Shown here: positions 45,854 to 56,746 of the stretch, one piece after another
How positions within the stretch are numbered: position 1 is the first letter of the stretch
Layout of the letters: each line of letters begins with the position of its first letter
Origin: Methyloligella halotolerans
GTDB taxonomy: Bacteria; Pseudomonadota; Alphaproteobacteria; Rhizobiales; Methyloligellaceae
Direction of reading: 5' to 3'
NCBI RefSeq assembly: GCF_001708935.1
Contig: NZ_MASI01000007.1
Coordinates: 88,493 to 152,492, forward strand
Length of the DNA: 64,000 nt
The notes under the pieces: generated by a model
What the model was told of the DNA's origin: nothing
What the model saw: the letters and a program-made list of their open reading frames with translations, nothing else
The model's database searches: none
Translations under genes and position numbers: made by a program

Positions 45854-47191
45854 CTACGCGCGCTCGCCGTTCAGCCGTGCGGCGGCCCGCTCCTTGCCGA
45901 TAAGCATCAGCAGCGGCTTCAACTCGGGCCCGTGGTCCCGCCCCGTGAGCGCGAGCCGGATGGGCATGAAAAGGGCCTTGCCCTTGGCGCCCGTCTCCTT
46001 CTTCACCGCGTCGAGCCATTCCCCGAGCACGTCCTCGTCCCAGGGCTCATCGGGCAGCAGCTTGGCCGCGGTCGCGCAGAGTGCTTCGTCGGCGATCTCT
46101 GGATCGATCGGCTCGCTCACGATCCGCCACCACTCGGCCGCCTCCGCCAGCACGCCGATATTGCCGCGGACAGTCTTCCAGAACGGCTTCCCGCCGGAGA
46201 CGCCAAGGGCCTGAAGCCGCTCCTCGACATCTTTGTAGGTAAGCCCATGCAGCAGGGTGGCGTTGAGATTGCGCAGCTCCGCCGGATCGAACCGGGCGGG
46301 CGCCCGCGAGATCCTCGCAAGCGAAAACACTTCGGCCAGCGCATCCAGGCTCTCGTAAGGCGCCACGGCCTCGGCGCTGCCGATGAGCGTCGCATAGCTC
46401 GCAACCGCTGCCGGCTCGAGACCATCCTCCCGCAGCCCCTGGATGGAGAGCGACCCGAGCCGCTTGGAGAGCGCCTCCCCGTCCGCGCCGACAAGAAGAT
46501 TGTGATGGCCGAAGCGCGGCGGCGTCTCCCCGAGCGCCTCGAAGATCTGGATCTGCGCCGCGGTGTTGGCAACGTGATCCTCGCCGCGGATGACATCGGT
46601 GATCTCGAAATCGACGTCGTCCACCACGCTGGGCAGCGTGTAGAGATAACTGCCGTCTTCCCGCACAAGCACGGGATCGGACAGCGACGCCGCATCGATT
46701 TCCTGGGTCCCGCGCACCAGATCGTCCCAGACGACGACCCGCTCCTCGAGTTTGAAACGCCAATGGGGCTTGCGGCCTTCGGCTTCAAGGGCTGCGCGCT
46801 CGTCTTCGCTGAGCTTCAGCGCGGTCCGATCGTAGACCGGCGGCCTCCCTTGCGCCCGCTGGCGCTTGCGCTTCAGTTCGAGCTCTTCCGGCGTGTCGTA
46901 AGCGGGGTAGAGGCGGCCGGAGGCTTTTAGCTCTTCGACGACCCGATCGTAATGCTCAAGCCGGTCCGATTGGCGCGCGAACTCGTCCCATTCCAGGCCG
47001 ATCCAGCGAAGATCCTCCTCGATCCCTTGAGCGAATTCCGCCGTGGAACGGGCGAGATCCGTGTCGTCCAGGCGGAGCAGAAACCGTCCGCCCTGCTTCC
47101 TGGCGAACAGCCAGTTGAACAAGGCCGTGCGGATATTGCCGACATGCAGCCGGCCGGTAGGGCTCGGCGCGAAGCGGACGGTGACGGTCAT
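45854..47191 (-). CDS. gltX: glutamyl-tRNA synthetase
   Basis: 445 residues, the shorter of the two GltX types usual in alphaproteobacteria. HIGH-type motif [36 protein letters not shown], and the KMSKS-equivalent [10 protein letters not shown]. The C-terminal anticodon domain ends RLNGERA. A second gltX is expected elsewhere; which of them charges tRNA-Gln cannot be told here. It lies on the nadE strand with an oppositely directed acyltransferase gene between them. Confidence 0.94.
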   Translation of the reverse strand: MTVTVRFAPSPTGRLHVGNIRTALFNWLFARKQGGRFLLRLDDTDLARSTAEFAQGIEEDLRWIGLEWDEFARQSDRLEHYDRVVEELKASGRLYPAYDTPEELELKRKRQRAQGRPPVYDRTALKLSEDERAALEAEGRKPHWRFKLEERVVVWDDLVRGTQEIDAASLSDPVLVREDGSYLYTLPSVVDDVDFEITDVIRGEDHVANTAAQIQIFEALGETPPRFGHHNLLVGADGEALSKRLGSLSIQGLREDGLEPAAVASYATLIGSAEAVAPYESLDALAEVFSLARISRAPARFDPAELRNLNATLLHGLTYKDVEERLQALGVSGGKPFWKTVRGNIGVLAEAAEWWRIVSEPIDPEIADEALCATAAKLLPDEPWDEDVLGEWLDAVKKETGAKGKALFMPIRLALTGRDHGPELKPLLMLIGKERAAARLNGERA

Positions 47192-47340
47192 GGAACGGCG
47201 TTCGCGGATTGGGCCAGCATCAGGGTCAACCGCATAACGGAAGCCCCAAGACTGTGCAACTTTCCTCTCGCCACCCGCCCTCCAAGCTTTATCGCGCTCG
47301 CGACCACCGCTATGGTGCGGCTCTCGCAGAGGGGCTGCCG

Positions 47341-48360
47341 TTGCATTATCATTCGCTAGACGGGCTGAGAGGGTTGGCAGCAGTAACGGTGCTACTCTCC
47401 CATTTTACCAACAAAACCGGGATTTTGGGCGGGTTGCTGGGTCACGGTGCGGGGAAGATCGGCGTTGCCGTATTCTTTGTCCTCTCCGGACATCTAATGG
47501 CGCGCCTCTACATGGAGCGGCCGCTGGGCACCACGGACTGCTTCGAGTTCTTCAGAAACCGGTTTGCCCGCATCGCTCCGCTGTATTTCCTGGCAGTCTT
47601 CGTGGCCTTTGCCTGGACCAAGATGACGGGACACAGCAGTCCATTTTACGCGGTGAACGACGAAACGATACTTGAGCACCTGCTTTTCGTTCGGGGGCAG
47701 AACGTCCTTTGGACCATTCCTGTAGAGGTCCAGTTCTACGCCGTATTTCCGTTGATATGGTGGCTTTATCGGGCGACTGGCCGAGCCGTCCTCCTTTGGA
47801 TGTTGCTGGCAGGCCTCGGTGTGGCGCTGCTGGGGTTTCCACAAACGCCGGTGCTGCTCGGTTACATCCTATTCTTCTTCGTGGGCGTGGCCACGATCTT
47901 CGTTCCCGAGCTTCGGGCTAGTCGAACGCTCGATGCAGTATTCGCTGGTCTGCTCGTGCTGTACGTTCTTTCGTTTCCCGTCATCCGCGGGCTGTTCGGG
48001 CTCCCGTTGGACTCTGTTAAGAGCATCTGGACTTCGCCCATCTATATGCTGCTCATTTCGAGCCTGCTGGTAGTCTCGCTCTACTCGTCGCTGGCGAAGC
48101 ACGTGTTCGGCAATAGGGTGGCGACCTACCTTGGGATGATCTCCTACTCGATCTATCTGCTGCACTTCCCCATTCTGCACGCGCTTGCTGACACGTCGCT
48201 CATCCGCCAACCGTATCTGTTTCTAGCTATTTTTCTCAGCCTGACGCTGATCGTAGCGACGGCGAGTTACTTCCTCTACGAGAGGCCTCTGCGCAATCTC
48301 ATCAGGCAGGGAGATTCGGCAGCCGTCATTCGACAGCCAAACGTGGAAACCGCGCCCTAA
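47341..48360 (+). CDS. acyltransferase family 3 (OafA/YrhL-like) membrane protein
   Basis: About 339 residues. Starts [21 protein letters not shown], the AT3 signature with RG and the conserved His, then about ten membrane helices, [24 protein letters not shown] and a C-terminal [13 protein letters not shown] prefer the TTG at 47341, six bases after AGAGGGG; the frame is open back to 47209. Such proteins acetylate surface polysaccharides. Base use is less GC-biased than in the flanking genes, and it splits the nadE/gltX pair. Confidence 0.85.
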   Translation: MHYHSLDGLRGLAAVTVLLSHFTNKTGILGGLLGHGAGKIGVAVFFVLSGHLMARLYMERPLGTTDCFEFFRNRFARIAPLYFLAVFVAFAWTKMTGHSSPFYAVNDETILEHLLFVRGQNVLWTIPVEVQFYAVFPLIWWLYRATGRAVLLWMLLAGLGVALLGFPQTPVLLGYILFFFVGVATIFVPELRASRTLDAVFAGLLVLYVLSFPVIRGLFGLPLDSVKSIWTSPIYMLLISSLLVVSLYSSLAKHVFGNRVATYLGMISYSIYLLHFPILHALADTSLIRQPYLFLAIFLSLTLIVATASYFLYERPLRNLIRQGDSAAVIRQPNVETAP

Positions 48361-48362
48361 AG

Positions 48363-50036
48363 CTAAAGCTCTTCGCGGAACTTGTTGGTGATGGGATAGC
48401 GGCGGTCGCGGCCGAAATTCTTTGCCGTGAGCTTCACGCCCGGGGCCGCCTGGCGACGCTTATACTCGGCGAGATGGAGCATCCGCTCCACCTTCTTCAC
48501 CAGCGCCGGCTCGTGGCCTCGCGCGACGATCTCCTTCAGCGGCATCTCCTGCTCGACCAGACATTCGAGGATGTCGTCAAGCACCTCGTAATCGGGCAGC
48601 GTGTCCTGGTCCCGCTGATCGGCCTTCAGCTCCGCCGTCGGCGGCTTGGTGATGATCCGCTCCGGGATCACTTCCCCTTCCGGCCCGAGACAGCCTTTCG
48701 GCCGCTCGCGATTGCGATAGCGGGCAAGGGCGAAGACCTCGGTCTTATAGAGGTCCTTGATGGGATTGAAGCCGCCATTCATGTCGCCATAGAGCGTGGC
48801 GTAGCCGACCGAGACCTCCGATTTGTTGCCCGTGGTGACCACCATGGGCCCGAACTTGTTGGAGATCGCCATCAGCAGCGTCCCCCGCGCCCGGCTCTGG
48901 AGGTTCTCTTCGGTTATGTCGGGTTCAGTGTCCTTGAAGAGCGGCTCCAGCGTCTTGGTCAGCCCGTCGACCGCATCGTGGATCGGCAGGATGTCGTAGC
49001 GGATACCCAGCGCATCGGCGCAGGCCTTGGCGTCCTCCAGGCTCTCCGAGCTCGTGTAGGTATAGGGCAGCATCACACAATGCACTTTGTCGGCGCCTAG
49101 CGCATCGACCGCCATGGCCGCCGAGATCGCCGAGTCGATGCCGCCCGAAAGACCGAGCACCACCCCAGGGAAGCCGTTCTTTCCGACATAGTCCCGCAGG
49201 CCGGTGACGCAGGCGAGATACTTCGCGGTCTCGCCCTCGGCGAGGAGCGCGCGTTCGCCCTGCTCGCAGACCCAGCCCTCGCCATCCCGCTTCCAACGGG
49301 TGACCGTGCAGGCTTCCTCCCAGTCGGGCATCTGTACCGCAAGGCTGCTATCGGCGTTGAGCACGAAGGAGGCGCCGTCGAAGACCAGCTCGTCCTGGCC
49401 GCCGACCTGATTGAGATAGGCGAGCGGCAAACCGTTCTCGGCGATACGGGCAGCGGCCACCTGGATGCGCTGGTCGTGCTTGTCGGCCCAATACGGCGAG
49501 CCGTTCGGCACAATGAAGAGCTCCGCCCCCGTCTCGGCCAGGGTCTCGCAGACATCCTCGCTCCAGATGTCCTCGCAGATCGGAACGCCGAGGCGAAGGC
49601 CGCGGAAGTTGATCGGACCCGGAAGCGGACCCTCGGCAAAGACGCGCTTTTCGTCGAACACGCCGTAATTGGGAAGATTGCACTTGAAGCGGACGGTCTC
49701 GACCTTGCCGTCGTCCAGCAAAGCCATGGCGTTGTAGACGAGACCCTTCTCCTCCCACGGCAGGCCGATCAGCACCGCCGGACCGTCATCCTCGGTCTCC
49801 TTCGCCAGCGCTTCGCAGGCGATCCGCGCCGCTTCCTGCAATGCAGGCTTCAGCACGAGATCTTCCAGCGGATAGCCGGTCAGGAACAATTCGGAGAAGA
49901 CGATCAGATCGGCCCCCTGCTCCGCGGCACGCGCGCGGAACTCCCGAATCTTGGCGAGATTGCCAGGGATGTCGCCGAGCACAGGATTCCCCTGTGCCAG
50001 CGCCAGGGCGAAGCTGTCCTTGATGGCTTCGGGCAT
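48363..50036 (-). CDS. nadE: NAD+ synthase (glutamine-hydrolysing)
   Basis: 557 residues, two domains. The N-terminal nitrilase domain shows E49 (VFSELFLTGYP), Lys in RFKCNLPNYGVF and the nucleophile in GVPICEDIW, giving the C-E-K triad that frees ammonia from glutamine. The synthetase P-loop is VLGLSGGIDSAI; TTGNKSEVSVGYATLYGDMNGG is also standard. Last step of NAD formation from deamido-NAD. Ends at 48363, two bases from the convergent acyltransferase stop. Confidence 0.96.
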   Translation of the reverse strand: MPEAIKDSFALALAQGNPVLGDIPGNLAKIREFRARAAEQGADLIVFSELFLTGYPLEDLVLKPALQEAARIACEALAKETEDDGPAVLIGLPWEEKGLVYNAMALLDDGKVETVRFKCNLPNYGVFDEKRVFAEGPLPGPINFRGLRLGVPICEDIWSEDVCETLAETGAELFIVPNGSPYWADKHDQRIQVAAARIAENGLPLAYLNQVGGQDELVFDGASFVLNADSSLAVQMPDWEEACTVTRWKRDGEGWVCEQGERALLAEGETAKYLACVTGLRDYVGKNGFPGVVLGLSGGIDSAISAAMAVDALGADKVHCVMLPYTYTSSESLEDAKACADALGIRYDILPIHDAVDGLTKTLEPLFKDTEPDITEENLQSRARGTLLMAISNKFGPMVVTTGNKSEVSVGYATLYGDMNGGFNPIKDLYKTEVFALARYRNRERPKGCLGPEGEVIPERIITKPPTAELKADQRDQDTLPDYEVLDDILECLVEQEMPLKEIVARGHEPALVKKVERMLHLAEYKRRQAAPGVKLTAKNFGRDRRYPITNKFREEL

Positions 50037-50083
50037 TCGAACTCAGCCGCGCTTAGAGGATTGCAATCGAGGGATCGTCGCGA

Positions 50084-51487
50084 CTATTCGCCGGCCGCAA
50101 GCGAAACCTCAGGCGCTCCCGGCTTCACGCCGCGCTCTTCAAGCTCGCGCTTCAGCCGCTCCGCTACGATGAACGCGAGCTCCAGCGACTGATCGGCATT
50201 GAGCCGCGGATCGCAATGGGTGTGATACCGGTCCGAGAGATCCGCATCCGTGATCGCCTTGCGGCCGCCGACGCATTCGGTGACGTTCCGCCCGGTCATC
50301 TCCACATGGATGCCGCCCGCATGGGTGCCTTCGGCGCGGTGGATGTCGAAGAAACTTTCCACCTCGCTGAGGATCCGGTCGAACGGCCGGGTCTTGTAGC
50401 CGCTGCCGGCCTTGATCGTATTGCCATGCATGGGATCGCAGACCCACGCCACGGTCCGCCCCTCACGCTTCACGGCGCGGAGCAGCTCCGGCAGGTGCTT
50501 GCCCACCTCGTCCGCCCCGAACCGGCAGATGAGGGTCAGGCGCCCCGCCTCGTCGTTCGGGTTCAGCTGATCGATCAGCTTCAGCAGCCCGTCCGGCTTC
50601 AGGCTCGGACCGCATTTCAGACCGATCGGATTCCGGATACCCCGCATGTACTCGACATGCGCGTTGTCCGGCTGGCGCGTGCGATCGCCGATCCACAGGA
50701 AGTGGCCCGACGTCGCGTACCATTCTCCGGAGGTGGAATCGATCCGGGTCAGCGCTTCCTCGTAGCCGAGCAGCAGCGCCTCGTGGCTTGTGTAGAGATT
50801 GGTCCGCCGCAGCTGCGGAGTGTTCTCCGGTGTGAGCCCCGTCGCCCGCATGAAACGGAGCGAGCCGGTGATCTGGTCCGCCAGCTCGTGATAGCGATGC
50901 CCGGCGGGGCTGCCTTCCACGAAGCCGAGATTCCAGCGATGCACGTGCTCCAGATTGGCGTAGCCGCCCTGGGCGAACGCGCGCAGAAGGTTCAGGGTCG
51001 CCGCCGACTGGCGATAGGCCATGAGCTGGCGCATCGGGTCGGGCGTGCGCGCCTCTTCGGTGAACTCCGTCGCGTTGATGATGTCGCCGCGATAAGACGG
51101 CAGGGTCACGCCGTCTTGCGTCTCGGTGTCGGAGGAACGCGGCTTGGCGAACTGGCCGGCGATCCGGCCGAGCTTCACCACCGGGCAGCCGCCCGCATAG
51201 GTCAGCACCACGGCCATCTGCAGGAAGACGCGGAAGAAGTCGCGGATCGTATCGGCGCCATGCTCGGCGAAGCTCTCGGCGCAATCGCCGCCCTGCATGA
51301 GGAAGGCCTCACCTTTGGCCACGCGCGCGAGCTCAGCCTTCAGCTCCCGCGCCTCGCCTGCAAAAACCAGCGGCGGAAAGCTCGCAAGCTGCTGCTCCAC
51401 ATCCTGGAGTGCGGCATGGTCTGGGTAGACCGGCACCTGCTCGATTTCCTTCGAGCGCCAGCTCTCGGGGCTCCAACGCGACTGCAT
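50084..51487 (-). CDS. 3-deoxy-7-phosphoheptulonate synthase, class II
   Basis: 467 residues, plant/mycobacterial-type AroA(II). First step of the shikimate pathway. Metal ligands are seen in [31 protein letters not shown] and [13 protein letters not shown] site residues in [11 protein letters not shown]. Divergent from the carboxylate-amine ligase gene across about 120 bp. No other shikimate gene is in the window. Confidence 0.95.
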   Translation of the reverse strand: MQSRWSPESWRSKEIEQVPVYPDHAALQDVEQQLASFPPLVFAGEARELKAELARVAKGEAFLMQGGDCAESFAEHGADTIRDFFRVFLQMAVVLTYAGGCPVVKLGRIAGQFAKPRSSDTETQDGVTLPSYRGDIINATEFTEEARTPDPMRQLMAYRQSAATLNLLRAFAQGGYANLEHVHRWNLGFVEGSPAGHRYHELADQITGSLRFMRATGLTPENTPQLRRTNLYTSHEALLLGYEEALTRIDSTSGEWYATSGHFLWIGDRTRQPDNAHVEYMRGIRNPIGLKCGPSLKPDGLLKLIDQLNPNDEAGRLTLICRFGADEVGKHLPELLRAVKREGRTVAWVCDPMHGNTIKAGSGYKTRPFDRILSEVESFFDIHRAEGTHAGGIHVEMTGRNVTECVGGRKAITDADLSDRYHTHCDPRLNADQSLELAFIVAERLKRELEERGVKPGAPEVSLAAGE

Positions 51488-51609
51488 CTTCGAAAACTCC
51501 TTCTTAAGTCCCCGCTATATAGGCGATTGTGCCTGCCAAGGCTAGGTGAACCGGCGATTGTCGCCACCGATGCCAGCTTGCCAAGCGAAACCGAATACGT
51601 GCTTAAAAG

Positions 51610-52821
51610 TTGGGGCTCTCTCAGCCGGTGCTTTGCCCCACATCCGGCGACACAAACAGCGAGACAGCGACCTTGGACAGACCGAGCTTCACTATTGGCA
51701 TCGAGGAAGAGTATCTCCTCGTCAATCCCGAGACCCGCGACCTCGAGCCGTCGCCGCCGGCAGAGCTTCTGGAGAAGTGCGAGGAAGCGCTTGGCGACCA
51801 TGTAAGCCCGGAATTACTGCGGGCCCAGATCGAGGTCGCCACGCCTGTCTGCACCTCCATCGCGGAAGCCCGTTCGGAGGTTATCCGTCTTCGGCGCACC
51901 GTGGCGGAGATCGCCGAGGAGTTCGGCCTCGGTCTCATCGCCGCCTCCACCCATCCCTTCGCCGAGTGGGAGCGCCAGCAAACCACGGCGAAGGAGCGCT
52001 ATCTCAGCCTCGCCGACGATCTACAGCAGATCGCCCACCGCATGCTGACCTGCGGGATGCATGTCCATATCGGCGTCGAGGACGAGGAGCTGCGCGTCGA
52101 CCTGATGAATCAGGCGAGCTACTTCCTGCCCCATCTTCTCGCGCTATCGACCTCCTCTCCGTTCTGGGAAGGTCGCTCCACGGGTCTGAAATCCTACCGG
52201 CTTTCGGTCATGGATGAACTGCCCCGCACCGGCGTGCCTCAGCAATTCTCCAGCTGGGGCGAATACAAGCGCACAGTGGACGTGCTGGTGAATGCCGGCC
52301 TGATCGAGGACGCGAGCAAGCTCTGGTGGGATCTGCGGCCGAGCGCCCGCTTCCCCACCGTGGAAATGCGGGTGACCGATATCTGTCCCCTCGTCGAAGA
52401 CTCCATCGCCATCGCCGCGATCTTCGCCTGCATCTGCCGCATGCTCTTCCGCCTCCGCCGCCAGAACCAGCGCTGGCGGAGCTATCCGCCGGTGCTGATC
52501 CGCGAGAACCGCTGGCGGGCCCAGCGCTATGGCGCAGAGGAAGGGCTTGTCGATTTCGGCAAGGGACGTCTGGTGCCGTTCGCCGAACTTCTGGAAGAGC
52601 TTCTCGTTCTGGTGCGCGAAGACGCGGAGGAGCTGGGCTGCCTCGCCGAGGTCGAGCACACGCGCACCATCATGGAACGAGGTACCAGCGCCGACCGTCA
52701 GATCGAACGCTTCATCGCGTTGCAGGAGGCGGGCGCCGGACAGAAGGAGGCTCTTCAGGGCGTGGTCGATCTCATCCGCGAAGAGACGACGATCTCCCCG
52801 AAAGCTAAGAGTTCGGTCTAG
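51610..52821 (+). CDS. carboxylate-amine ligase (GCS2/YbdK family)
   Basis: Up to 403 residues. The family begins at FTIGIEEEYLLVN, so a TTG at 51673 is a probable alternative start. Conserved THPFAEW, CGMHVHIGV, SSPFWEGRSTGLKSYR, FPTVEMRVTDICP and ENRWRAQRYG. Members link glutamate and Cys or other amines (weak glutamate-cysteine ligase activity in YbdK); with gor close by, a role in thiol synthesis is plausible. Its stop overlaps the stop codon of the convergent SDR gene (CTAG). Confidence 0.9.
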   Translation: MGLSQPVLCPTSGDTNSETATLDRPSFTIGIEEEYLLVNPETRDLEPSPPAELLEKCEEALGDHVSPELLRAQIEVATPVCTSIAEARSEVIRLRRTVAEIAEEFGLGLIAASTHPFAEWERQQTTAKERYLSLADDLQQIAHRMLTCGMHVHIGVEDEELRVDLMNQASYFLPHLLALSTSSPFWEGRSTGLKSYRLSVMDELPRTGVPQQFSSWGEYKRTVDVLVNAGLIEDASKLWWDLRPSARFPTVEMRVTDICPLVEDSIAIAAIFACICRMLFRLRRQNQRWRSYPPVLIRENRWRAQRYGAEEGLVDFGKGRLVPFAELLEELLVLVREDAEELGCLAEVEHTRTIMERGTSADRQIERFIALQEAGAGQKEALQGVVDLIREETTISPKAKSSV

Positions 52822-53572
52822 AGCGTCACCGCCATGCCGCCATCCACCGAGAGCCCCGTCCCGGTGATGTAGGCGCCTCGTCCGAGGCCAGGAACAGGGC
52901 CGCGTTCGCCACATCCTGGGGCGCGCCGAACCGCCGAAGCGGCGTCTGCCCAAGCAGAAGCTTGGCGATTAGCGGATTGCCCGTGAACCGGCCGATCATA
53001 TCCGTGTCGATATACCCTGGCGCCAGATGGTTCACCCGGATGCCGTAGGGCGCATATTCCACGGCCAAACTTCGGGTCAGCGCCGAGATCGCGCCCTTGC
53101 TCGCCGAATAGGCGGACATCTGACGTGTGTGCTTGTTCGCCATCAGCGATGAGACGTTGATGACCGACGCCCGGCCCGACTTGCGCAGAAGGTCGAACGC
53201 CTCGCGCGCGCAGCGCACCGTGCCGTCCACATTCACCTGCCAGACCCGGTCCCAAGCCTCGTCGTCGAGATGGCGGAAATCCGACCGCTCGCCGATGCCG
53301 GCATTGTTCACCAGGATATCGAGCCGGCCGAACAGCTCGGCCACCCGGTCCATCAGCGCCTTCACCTGCGCGATGTCGGAGACGTCAGTGGGCTGGGAGA
53401 TGGCGGCGCCGTTCTTGGTGACGATACCGGCAGCCGCGGCCGCGCCGTCCTCGGCATTGCGGTCGGCGATGATGACTTCGGCGCCTTCCTTGGCGAAGGT
53501 CTCGGCGATGGCCTTGCCGATGCCCGCCGCCCCGCCGGTGATGAGGGCGACCTTATCCTCAAGCCGCCGCAT
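52818..53572 (-). CDS. short-chain dehydrogenase/reductase, apparent frameshift near 52873
   Basis: 251 residues if one base is restored at about 52872-52876: LFLASDEA then joins YITGTGLSVDGGMAVTL, the ordinary SDR end. As read, the frame stops after an unlikely tail (PTSPGRGSRWMAAWR). NAD(P) loop TGGAAGIG at 14-21, NNAG at about 90, catalytic S (INVSS), YSASK with Tyr and Lys. Substrate unknown. It starts inside the end of gor (14-bp overlap) and is the last gene of the rpiA operon. Confidence 0.85.
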
Positions 53573-54950
53573 CGGAGCCTGCGACTTCCCGGGGCGGCTC
53601 GAATTTCTGCCGCAGGGTTACGAGCTCTTCCGCGGCCGTCGGATGCAGCGCCATGGTGAGATCGAAATCCGCCTTGGTCAGCCCGTTGGTGATGGCAATC
53701 GCCGCGGTCTGGATGATCTCCGCCGCGTCGGGTCCGAGCACGTGACAGCCGAGGACCTCGTCGGATTCGGCATCCACGATCAGCTTCAGGAGCATCTTCT
53801 CGTCGCCCTTGGGCAGGGAATATTTCATCGGCCGGAACGTCGTCTTGAACACGTCGATCTGGCAGCGCTCCCGCGCGTCCTGTTCCGTCAGCCCCACCAT
53901 CGCCCCTTCCGGCGTGGTGAAGACCGCAGTCGGAACCTTCAGATAGTCCACCGAAGTCGGATTATCGCAATAGACCGTCTCCACGAAGGCCATGGCCTCG
54001 CGGATGGCGACGGGCGTGAGGTTGAAACGGTCGGTGATATCGCCGACGGCGTAGATGCTGTCCACGGACGACTTCGAATAGTCGTCGACCACCACATGCC
54101 CATTCCAGCCGAGCTCGACTCCGGCGCTCTCAAGACCGAGGCCCACGGTGTTGGGAAGCCGGCCAGTCGCCGCCATGACGGTCTCGACCGAAAGGCTGTC
54201 GCCAGAGGTGAGCTGCAGGCGAACGCCGTCGCCCTCCTTCTCGATGGCGGTGATGTTCGTGTTCACCCGGATATCCATCCCCTGCTTGCGCAGGGACTCA
54301 GCCAGCATGTCGCGCAGCTCGTCGTCGAACCCGCGCAGGATCTGGTCGCCCCGGTAGATCACCGTCACATCGACGCCGAGCGCATTGAAGATGCCGGCGA
54401 ACTCCAGCCCGATATAGCCGGCGCCAAGGATCGCGATGCTCTTCGGCAGGGTCTCCAGCTTGAAGCAATCGTCGGAGCTGATGAAATGCTCCCGGCCCGG
54501 AATGTCCGGAAACATGGGATGGCCGCCCGTGGCGAGCAGTATGCGTTCGGCCGTCACCGGCTCGTCGCGGTCGGCCAGCCTGACCGTATGCGGGTCCTCC
54601 ACCGTGGCCCGGCTCAGCATGGTGGTGACGCTGGATTGCTCGAGCAGACGGGCGTAGACCCCGTTCAGCCTGTCCACTTCGGCGGCGACGTTGCCGATCA
54701 GCGTCGGCCAGTCGAACTGCGCCTCGCCGAAGCTCCAGCCATAAGCGTGGGCGTCTTCGAACTCCTTCGCGTAGCGCGCGCCGTAGACCAGCAGCTTCTT
54801 CGGCACGCAGCCCCGGATCACGCAGGTGCCGCCGACCCGGTATTCCTCGGCGATCGCGACCTTCTTGCCGTAGGCGGCCGCCGTCCGCGCGGCGCGAACG
54901 CCGCCGGACCCGGCCCCGATGACGAACAGGTCGTACTCGTACTCCGCCAA
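53559..54950 (-). CDS. gor: glutathione-disulfide reductase
   Basis: 463 residues. FAD loop IGAGSGGVRAAR at 11-22, redox pair C43/C48 in GGTCVIRGCVPKK, NADPH loop LGAGYIGLEFAG, and C-terminal active-site ALHPTAAEE. Recycles GSSG to GSH in the cytoplasm. One base separates it from the VOC gene stop, and it overlaps the SDR gene. The cluster with rpiA hints at NADPH and redox supply as a common theme. Confidence 0.95.
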   Translation of the reverse strand: MAEYEYDLFVIGAGSGGVRAARTAAAYGKKVAIAEEYRVGGTCVIRGCVPKKLLVYGARYAKEFEDAHAYGWSFGEAQFDWPTLIGNVAAEVDRLNGVYARLLEQSSVTTMLSRATVEDPHTVRLADRDEPVTAERILLATGGHPMFPDIPGREHFISSDDCFKLETLPKSIAILGAGYIGLEFAGIFNALGVDVTVIYRGDQILRGFDDELRDMLAESLRKQGMDIRVNTNITAIEKEGDGVRLQLTSGDSLSVETVMAATGRLPNTVGLGLESAGVELGWNGHVVVDDYSKSSVDSIYAVGDITDRFNLTPVAIREAMAFVETVYCDNPTSVDYLKVPTAVFTTPEGAMVGLTEQDARERCQIDVFKTTFRPMKYSLPKGDEKMLLKLIVDAESDEVLGCHVLGPDAAEIIQTAAIAITNGLTKADFDLTMALHPTAAEELVTLRQKFEPPREVAGSDAAA

Positions 54951-54951
54951 A

Positions 54952-55413
54952 CTAATCCTCCTCGCTCGAATCCTGTCCGGGTTCGGCGACCAGATGCACG
55001 ACGTCGGCGGGGCTCATGACCCAAAAGCCGCGAAAATCCTTCGGCAGCGGCTCGATCTGGTCGCAGCGGGTCACTCCCGCCGCGTCCAGCGCCGCCTCGG
55101 CCTTGTCCACGTCCTTTGCGACGATCTCCATCCAAAGCTCGGAACGCGAGACGGCCTCGGACCGGTCCAGCCAAAGCCGGACAGGTCCGTACTCCACCAC
55201 CGGCACACCGTCGGCCATCATCTTCACCGGCAGACCGAGCGTGTCGCGGTAGAATTGAAGCGTCGCCTCGAACTGATGGGCGGGCAGCTTGAGGGCCATG
55301 TTGCGACCGCCCTTGAACAGATCGGGATCGCCTTCGCCGCCCTCCCGCGGCATCGATTTGGCGCGTCTGCGCCCGCCTAGGATGCCAAAGAAGCTTCGCT
55401 TCGCAGCGCTCAT
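54952..55413 (-). CDS. VOC family (glyoxalase-like) protein
   Basis: 153 residues. A basic N-terminal extension (about 38 residues) precedes one VOC beta-alpha-beta module pair: AHQFEATLQFYRDTLGLPVKM, VEYGPVRLWLDR, ELWMEIVAKDVDKAEAALDAAGV. Metal ligands are not obvious in full, so an active glyoxalase is unsure; binding or dioxygenase-like roles are possible. ATGA overlap with the upstream DUF2059 gene. Confidence 0.85.
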   Translation of the reverse strand: MSAAKRSFFGILGGRRRAKSMPREGGEGDPDLFKGGRNMALKLPAHQFEATLQFYRDTLGLPVKMMADGVPVVEYGPVRLWLDRSEAVSRSELWMEIVAKDVDKAEAALDAAGVTRCDQIEPLPKDFRGFWVMSPADVVHLVAEPGQDSSEED

Positions 55414-55970
55414 TCAGGGCTCTCCACCGGTTGTTCCCGCGCGCTCAACTCGTCCACCAGGGCACGATAGACTTCGCCGCCGATCACCACGCCGCGCACG
55501 CGGCTGATGTCGCCCATCTCCCGGGCGATCTCCTCGTTCTCCGCCTGGAGCTTCTTGCCCGCAGCCGAAGCGTTGAACTCCTTGTGGAAGTCTACCATGG
55601 TCTGAAGCTCGTCGGCGGTGAAGCGTTTCGTATAAACCGCAACCACCTGCTCGTTCATCTCGTTGACCTGATCTTCGAACTTCGGCGCCACCGCCTCCGC
55701 TGCATCCTCAACGTCGAGCTTGCTCTCCGGACGCTGGCGAATGATCTGCGATCCTACCGCCATGGCGATCGCCTCCGCCGTGGCGAGCTGATGGGTCAGC
55801 TCCAGATATTCGCGCGCGAGCTCAGCCTTCTTTTCGCTGGCTCCGCTGTCTGCCGCATCGGACGCGGCCTTCGCGTCGCTGCCTTCCTGCGCGAACGACG
55901 ATGGTCCCGCCGTCAGGACAAGACCGGCAGTAAGCATAAGCGCGAGGATGCTTCGGGTTATGATTTTCAT
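55410..55970 (-). CDS. secreted DUF2059 protein
   Basis: 186 residues from the ATG at 55970, with GGAGGAAAAGTC directly before it. Signal peptide ends near SSFAQ. Helical DUF2059 core: [44 protein letters not shown]. Probably periplasmic; the family has no assigned function. Overlaps rpiA and the VOC gene by four bases each (ATGA), so it is translationally coupled to both. Confidence 0.88.
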   Translation of the reverse strand: MKIITRSILALMLTAGLVLTAGPSSFAQEGSDAKAASDAADSGASEKKAELAREYLELTHQLATAEAIAMAVGSQIIRQRPESKLDVEDAAEAVAPKFEDQVNEMNEQVVAVYTKRFTADELQTMVDFHKEFNASAAGKKLQAENEEIAREMGDISRVRGVVIGGEVYRALVDELSAREQPVESPE

Positions 55971-56686
55971 GACTTTTCCTCCCAAGTGGCTGAACGCAAA
56001 ACTTTGAGCCCCTCCTGCCCCGCAACAAACGCGGCATCCGCTATTCCCAAGAACAACCCGACCTCGACGACGCCCGGCAAGCGCTTGATCGCAAAATGCA
56101 GGACTTCCGGTTCGGGAATGCTGCCGAAATGGCAGTCGAGAATGAGATTTTCCTGATCCGTGTAGAACGGCTCCCCGCCCCGCCCCACGCGAAGCTTGAT
56201 CTCGCCGTCGCAGCCGGCCTCGCTCGCCATGCCCTTGATCAGGGCCTGGGTGGCACGCAAGCCCACCGGGACCACCTCGACAGGCAGCGGGAAGCGGCCA
56301 AGCTGGGCGACCTCCTTGCTGTCGTCGGCGATCACCACCATGGATTTCGATGCGGTCGCGACGATCTTCTCGATCAGAAGGGCGCCGCCGCCGCCCTTGA
56401 TGAGGCGAAGCTGGTCGTCCAGCTCATCGGCGCCGTCGACGGTGAGGTCGAGCTGGGGAATCTCGTCGAGCGTGGAAAGCGGGATGTTGAGGCTTTCGGC
56501 GAGCTTCCGGGTCGCCTCGGAGGTGGGCACGCAGAGCACATTGAGTCCGGCCGCAACCCGCGCCCCCAGCGCCTTCACGAAATGCTCCGCCGTCGAGCCC
56601 GTACCGAGCCCCAGCCGCATGCCGTCGCGCACCAAATCGAGCGCCCGCAGGGCTGCCTTTTCCTTCAGTTGGTCCGCCGTGAGCAC
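55967..56686 (-). CDS. rpiA: ribose-5-phosphate isomerase A
   Basis: 239 residues. [15 protein letters not shown] at 26-40, VDGADELD with the catalytic Asp, [13 protein letters not shown] and PVEVVPVG. Interconverts ribose 5-phosphate and ribulose 5-phosphate in the pentose phosphate pathway. First gene of a chain rpiA-DUF2059-VOC-gor-SDR in which every junction overlaps or nearly touches. Confidence 0.95.
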   Translation of the reverse strand: MLTADQLKEKAALRALDLVRDGMRLGLGTGSTAEHFVKALGARVAAGLNVLCVPTSEATRKLAESLNIPLSTLDEIPQLDLTVDGADELDDQLRLIKGGGGALLIEKIVATASKSMVVIADDSKEVAQLGRFPLPVEVVPVGLRATQALIKGMASEAGCDGEIKLRVGRGGEPFYTDQENLILDCHFGSIPEPEVLHFAIKRLPGVVEVGLFLGIADAAFVAGQEGLKVLRSATWEEKS

Positions 56687-56746
56687 CGCATTCCCCGTGC
56701 CTGGGTGTTGGCTGATCTTCGCGCCGGTCGGTCGGCCCGCCGGCGC

